This document shows, in pieces, positions 61,403-64,000 of a stretch of 64,000 nt of DNA. Positions within the stretch are counted from its first letter, which is position 1; the number at the start of each line of letters is the position of its first letter. The position numbers were made by a program, and so were the translations under genes. The DNA is from Bacillus_BD sp050389805 (GTDB lineage: Bacteria; Bacillota; Bacilli; Bacillales; Cytobacillaceae): contig NZ_CP130945.1 in assembly GCF_050389805.1 (NCBI RefSeq), forward strand, positions 3,224,001 to 3,288,000. The letters are read 5' to 3'. The notes under the pieces were generated by a model that had not been told where the DNA came from, searched no databases, and saw only the letters and a list, made by a program, of their open reading frames with translations.

Positions 61403-64000
61403 TTAGAATAATGACAACTGATTTTGATCTGGTAGTGATCCTAAACAACCTTGTTGTTCTAGGAATTCCATGATCGTTTTTGATACTTTCCCTCTTGTTT
61501 GGAGGTCTTCTTTTGAAAGAAACTCCCCATTTTCCCTTGCTTTTACAATGTTTAAAGCTGCGTTTGTCCCTAATCCTGGGATTGCATTAAAAGGTGGAAT
61601 TAATGAATTCCCATCAATAAGAAATTCAGTTGCACTTGAGCGATATAAATCGATATTCTTAAATGAAAAACCTCTTTCACACATTTCTAAACATAACTCT
61701 AAAACAGTTAATAAGTTTTTTTCCTTTGTAGAGGCATCAAGACCTTTACTGTTAATTTCATCTATTCGTGCACGAATAGCATTTGACCCTTTTACCATAC
61801 TATCCAAATCGAAGTCCTCTGCACGTACCGTAAAATAGGCCGCATAATAAAGAATCGGATGATGTACTTTAAAATAAGCAACGCGTACTCCCATTAATAC
61901 ATATGCTGCAGCATGCGCTTTTGGGAACATATATTTTATCTTTTTACAAGAATCAATATACCATTCTGGTACTTCATTTTTTCTCATTTCAGCTTCCATA
62001 TCGTCTGTTAAGCCTTTCCCTTTACGAACAGATTCCATGATCTTAAACGCTAATGATGGTTCTAACCCTTGATAAATTAAGTAAACCATTATATCATCAC
62101 GGCACCCAATAACCTCAGGCAACGTACAAATATTATTATGAATTAATTCTTGGGCATTCCCTAGCCATACGTCCGTACCATGTGAAAGACCTGAAATCTG
62201 CACAAGTTCCGAGAAGGTGGTTGGTTTTGTATCTTCAAGCATTTGTCTAACAAAACGTGTACCAAACTCTGGAATCCCGTATGTTCCAGTTTTACACATA
62301 ATTTGTTCCTCTGTAACCCCTAATGGCTCTGTACTGCTGTAAATTTTCATGACTTCAGGATCATCCGTAGGGATTGTTTTTGGATCAATTCCACTTAAAT
62401 CTTGAAGCATCCTAATCACGGTTGGATCATCGTGCCCAAGGATATCTAGTTTCAATACATTATCATGAATCGAATGGAAATCAAAATGTGTTGTTCTCCA
62501 TTCCGCATTCCGATCATCCGCAGGGAATTGAATCGGACTAAAATCGTAAACATCCATATAATCTGGAATAACGATAATTCCACCTGGATGCTGTCCTGTC
62601 GTTCGCTTTACTCCTGTACATCCAGAGGCAAGTCTTTCCACTTCAGCACCGCGTAGTTGTAAATTATGATCCTGTTGATATCCCTTTACATAACCAAAGG
62701 CCGTCTTATCGGCTACTGTTCCAATTGTCCCTGCACGATAAACATAATCCTCACCAAACAGAACTTTTGTATAATCATGGGCACGAGGCTGATATTCACC
62801 GGAAAAGTTTAAGTCGATATCGGGAACTTTATCTCCTTTAAACCCTAAGAAGGTTTCAAAAGGTATATCCTGTCCTTCTTTTCTGTATAGAGCTCCACAG
62901 TTCGGGCAATTTTTATCAGGTAAATCAAAACCAGAACCAACAGATCCGTCATTAAAAAATTCTGAGTGCTTACAATGTGGACAAACATAATGTGGTGGCA
63001 ATGGATTTACTTCCGTAATTTCGGTCATTGTTGCTACAAACGATGAACCAACTGAACCACGTGAACCTACTAGATAACCATCCTCAATCGATTTTTTAAC
63101 TAACTTATGAGAGATTAAATAGATAACAGAGAACCCATTCCCAATAATACTCGTTAGCTCTTTTTCAAGTCTGGCTTCGACAATTTCTGGTAATGGTTCA
63201 CCATATATTTGTTTCGCCATTTTATAACTCATATTGCGGATTTCATCTTCTGCACCTTCAATTTTTGGTGTATACAAATCATCCTTAATGGGCTTAATTT
63301 CATCAATCATATCAGCTATTTTATTCGTGTTCTCGACAACAATTTCCTTCGCTTTTTCTTCACCTAAAAACGAAAAAGCTTGGAGCATTTCATCTGTCGT
63401 TCTAAAATGAACATCGGGCAAATTATGGCGGTTAAGCGGATTTGCTCCTCCTTGAGAATGAATTAAGATTTTTCGATAAATCTTATCATTTGGATTTAAG
63501 TAGTGAACATTTCCAGTAGCAACGACCGGGATATCTAATTTCTCACCCAAATTCACAATATTACTAATGATTTCCTCTAACGCATTTTCATTCTTAACCA
63601 TTTCAAGTTCAATTAAATGTTGGTAAACCTCTTTCGGATGTACCTCCAAATAATCATAGAACCCAGCAATTTTTTCTACTTCATCTGGTCCCTTTTGCAT
63701 CATCCCTGTGAATACTTCCCCTTTATCACATGCCGAACCAACGATAATTCCCTCTCGATACTTTTCTAACTGTGAACGTGGGATTCTAGGGACACGATAA
63801 AAATAATGGAGATTTGACAATGAGATTAATTTAAAGAGATTTTTAAGACCAAGATCATTTTGAGCCAGCAATGTACAATGATACGGGCGTGCCCGTTGGT
63901 AAGCATTACCTTGTCCCATATTATCATTCAATTGATCATGATATTCAATTCCCTTTTCGGCTGCGTCGCGCAACATTTTCAATAAAATATAGCCAGTTGC
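61403..64000 (-). CDS. polC: DNA polymerase III PolC-type alpha subunit, N-terminus beyond window
   Basis: The replicative polymerase of low-GC Gram-positives. The frame is open to the right edge, giving the last 865 codons or so of a protein usually near 1,440 residues. Visible parts are the PHP remainder, the zinc module CPHCKHSEFFNDG..CPNCGALYRKEG, and the palm motif PDIDLNFSGEYQ with catalytic aspartates. SKGLDASTKEKN, the helix-hairpin-helix NAIPGLGTNAALNIVKARENGEF and a C-terminal clamp-binding QNQLSLF complete it. The exonuclease domain lies outside the window. Confidence 0.97.
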   Translation of the reverse strand, partial: ATGYILLKMLRDAAEKGIEYHDQLNDNMGQGNAYQRARPYHCTLLAQNDLGLKNLFKLISLSNLHYFYRVPRIPRSQLEKYREGIIVGSACDKGEVFTGMMQKGPDEVEKIAGFYDYLEVHPKEVYQHLIELEMVKNENALEEIISNIVNLGEKLDIPVVATGNVHYLNPNDKIYRKILIHSQGGANPLNRHNLPDVHFRTTDEMLQAFSFLGEEKAKEIVVENTNKIADMIDEIKPIKDDLYTPKIEGAEDEIRNMSYKMAKQIYGEPLPEIVEARLEKELTSIIGNGFSVIYLISHKLVKKSIEDGYLVGSRGSVGSSFVATMTEITEVNPLPPHYVCPHCKHSEFFNDGSVGSGFDLPDKNCPNCGALYRKEGQDIPFETFLGFKGDKVPDIDLNFSGEYQPRAHDYTKVLFGEDYVYRAGTIGTVADKTAFGYVKGYQQDHNLQLRGAEVERLASGCTGVKRTTGQHPGGIIVIPDYMDVYDFSPIQFPADDRNAEWRTTHFDFHSIHDNVLKLDILGHDDPTVIRMLQDLSGIDPKTIPTDDPEVMKIYSSTEPLGVTEEQIMCKTGTYGIPEFGTRFVRQMLEDTKPTTFSELVQISGLSHGTDVWLGNAQELIHNNICTLPEVIGCRDDIMVYLIYQGLEPSLAFKIMESVRKGKGLTDDMEAEMRKNEVPEWYIDSCKKIKYMFPKAHAAAYVLMGVRVAYFKVHHPILYYAAYFTVRAEDFDLDSMVKGSNAIRARIDEINSKGLDASTKEKNLLTVLELCLEMCERGFSFKNIDLYRSSATEFLIDGNSLIPPFNAIPGLGTNAALNIVKARENGEFLSKEDLQTRGKVSKTIMEFLEQQGCLGSLPDQNQLSLF

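Noticed and set aside
1..64000. rRNA, tRNA, CRISPR arrays, prophage or complete insertion sequence
   Set aside because: None seen by eye: no cloverleaf with CCA-type end, no regularly spaced repeats, and no transposase frame besides the intron RT.

Overview
The window is AT-rich DNA from an endospore-forming member of the Bacillaceae. The evidence is the gene order from polC/rimP/nusA/infB through pnp, dpaAB, spoIIIE, cinA/recA, rny, spoVS, miaB, cotE and mutSL to miaA/hfq/spoVK, which is the Bacillus chromosomal backbone. Gram-positive polC, SpoVS, CotE, SpoIIIE, DpaA/DpaB, SpoVK and RicA support this. I cannot name the genus from the sequence.

Layout, left to right. Positions 1-2.8 kb hold a truncated soluble chemoreceptor-type protein, flavohaemoglobin hmp and the divergent NO sensor nsrR, with two palindromes that fit NsrR operators. 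Positions 2.8-6.2 kb hold a prolyl-4-hydroxylase-like dioxygenase. They also hold the most unusual locus: an RsbT-like switch kinase overlapping a 626-residue protein that joins a PAS/histidine-kinase module to an RsbR-type helical plus STAS module. Positions 6.2-10.5 kb hold spoVK, hfq, miaA, mreBH and a small repetitive hypothetical protein. Positions 10.7-18.1 kb hold mutL, mutS, cotE, ricA and miaB. Positions 18.3-25.7 kb hold korB and korA (2-oxoacid:ferredoxin oxidoreductase, with korA carrying a one-base frameshift), spoVS, ymdB, rny and recA with a LexA box. Positions 25.97-27.94 kb hold a complete-looking group II intron with its reverse transcriptase, placed just downstream of the cinA terminator. 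Positions 28-36 kb hold cinA, pgsA, rodZ, ymfK, ymfJ, ymfI and the M16 pair ymfH/ymfF. Positions 36-43.4 kb hold spoIIIE, ylzJ, tepA, a Nudix hydrolase, rnjB and dapA. Positions 43.4-49.5 kb hold dapG, asd, dpaB, dpaA, ymxH and mlpA. Positions 49.6-60.8 kb hold ylxY, pnp, rpsO, ribF, truB, rbfA, ylxP, infB, ylxQ, rnpM, nusA and rimP. The C-terminal 60 percent or so of polC runs off the right edge.

Nearly all backbone genes are on the minus strand. The plus-strand exceptions are nsrR, the RsbT/kinase-RsbR pair and mreBH. Functional blocks are translation and RNA metabolism (rimP-nusA-infB-rbfA-truB, pnp, rny, rnjB, hfq, miaA, miaB, ricA); DNA repair and replication (polC, recA, mutSL); dipicolinate and lysine synthesis for the spore (dpaAB-asd-dapG-dapA); and cell envelope and sporulation (spoIIIE, rodZ, mreBH, cotE, spoVS, spoVK). 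Candidate sporulation promoters lie upstream of spoVS (sigma-H), cotE and dpaA (sigma-K).

Intergenic regions carry several dispersed repeats. The best is a family of about 190 bp, present three times (38.54, 55.86 and 60.85 kb). Each copy is bounded by inverted TTAACTTCATTCAGC-type arms, and two copies overlap the stop codon of the adjacent gene. Many rho-independent terminators separate the transcription units. No rRNA, tRNA, CRISPR array or prophage was seen.
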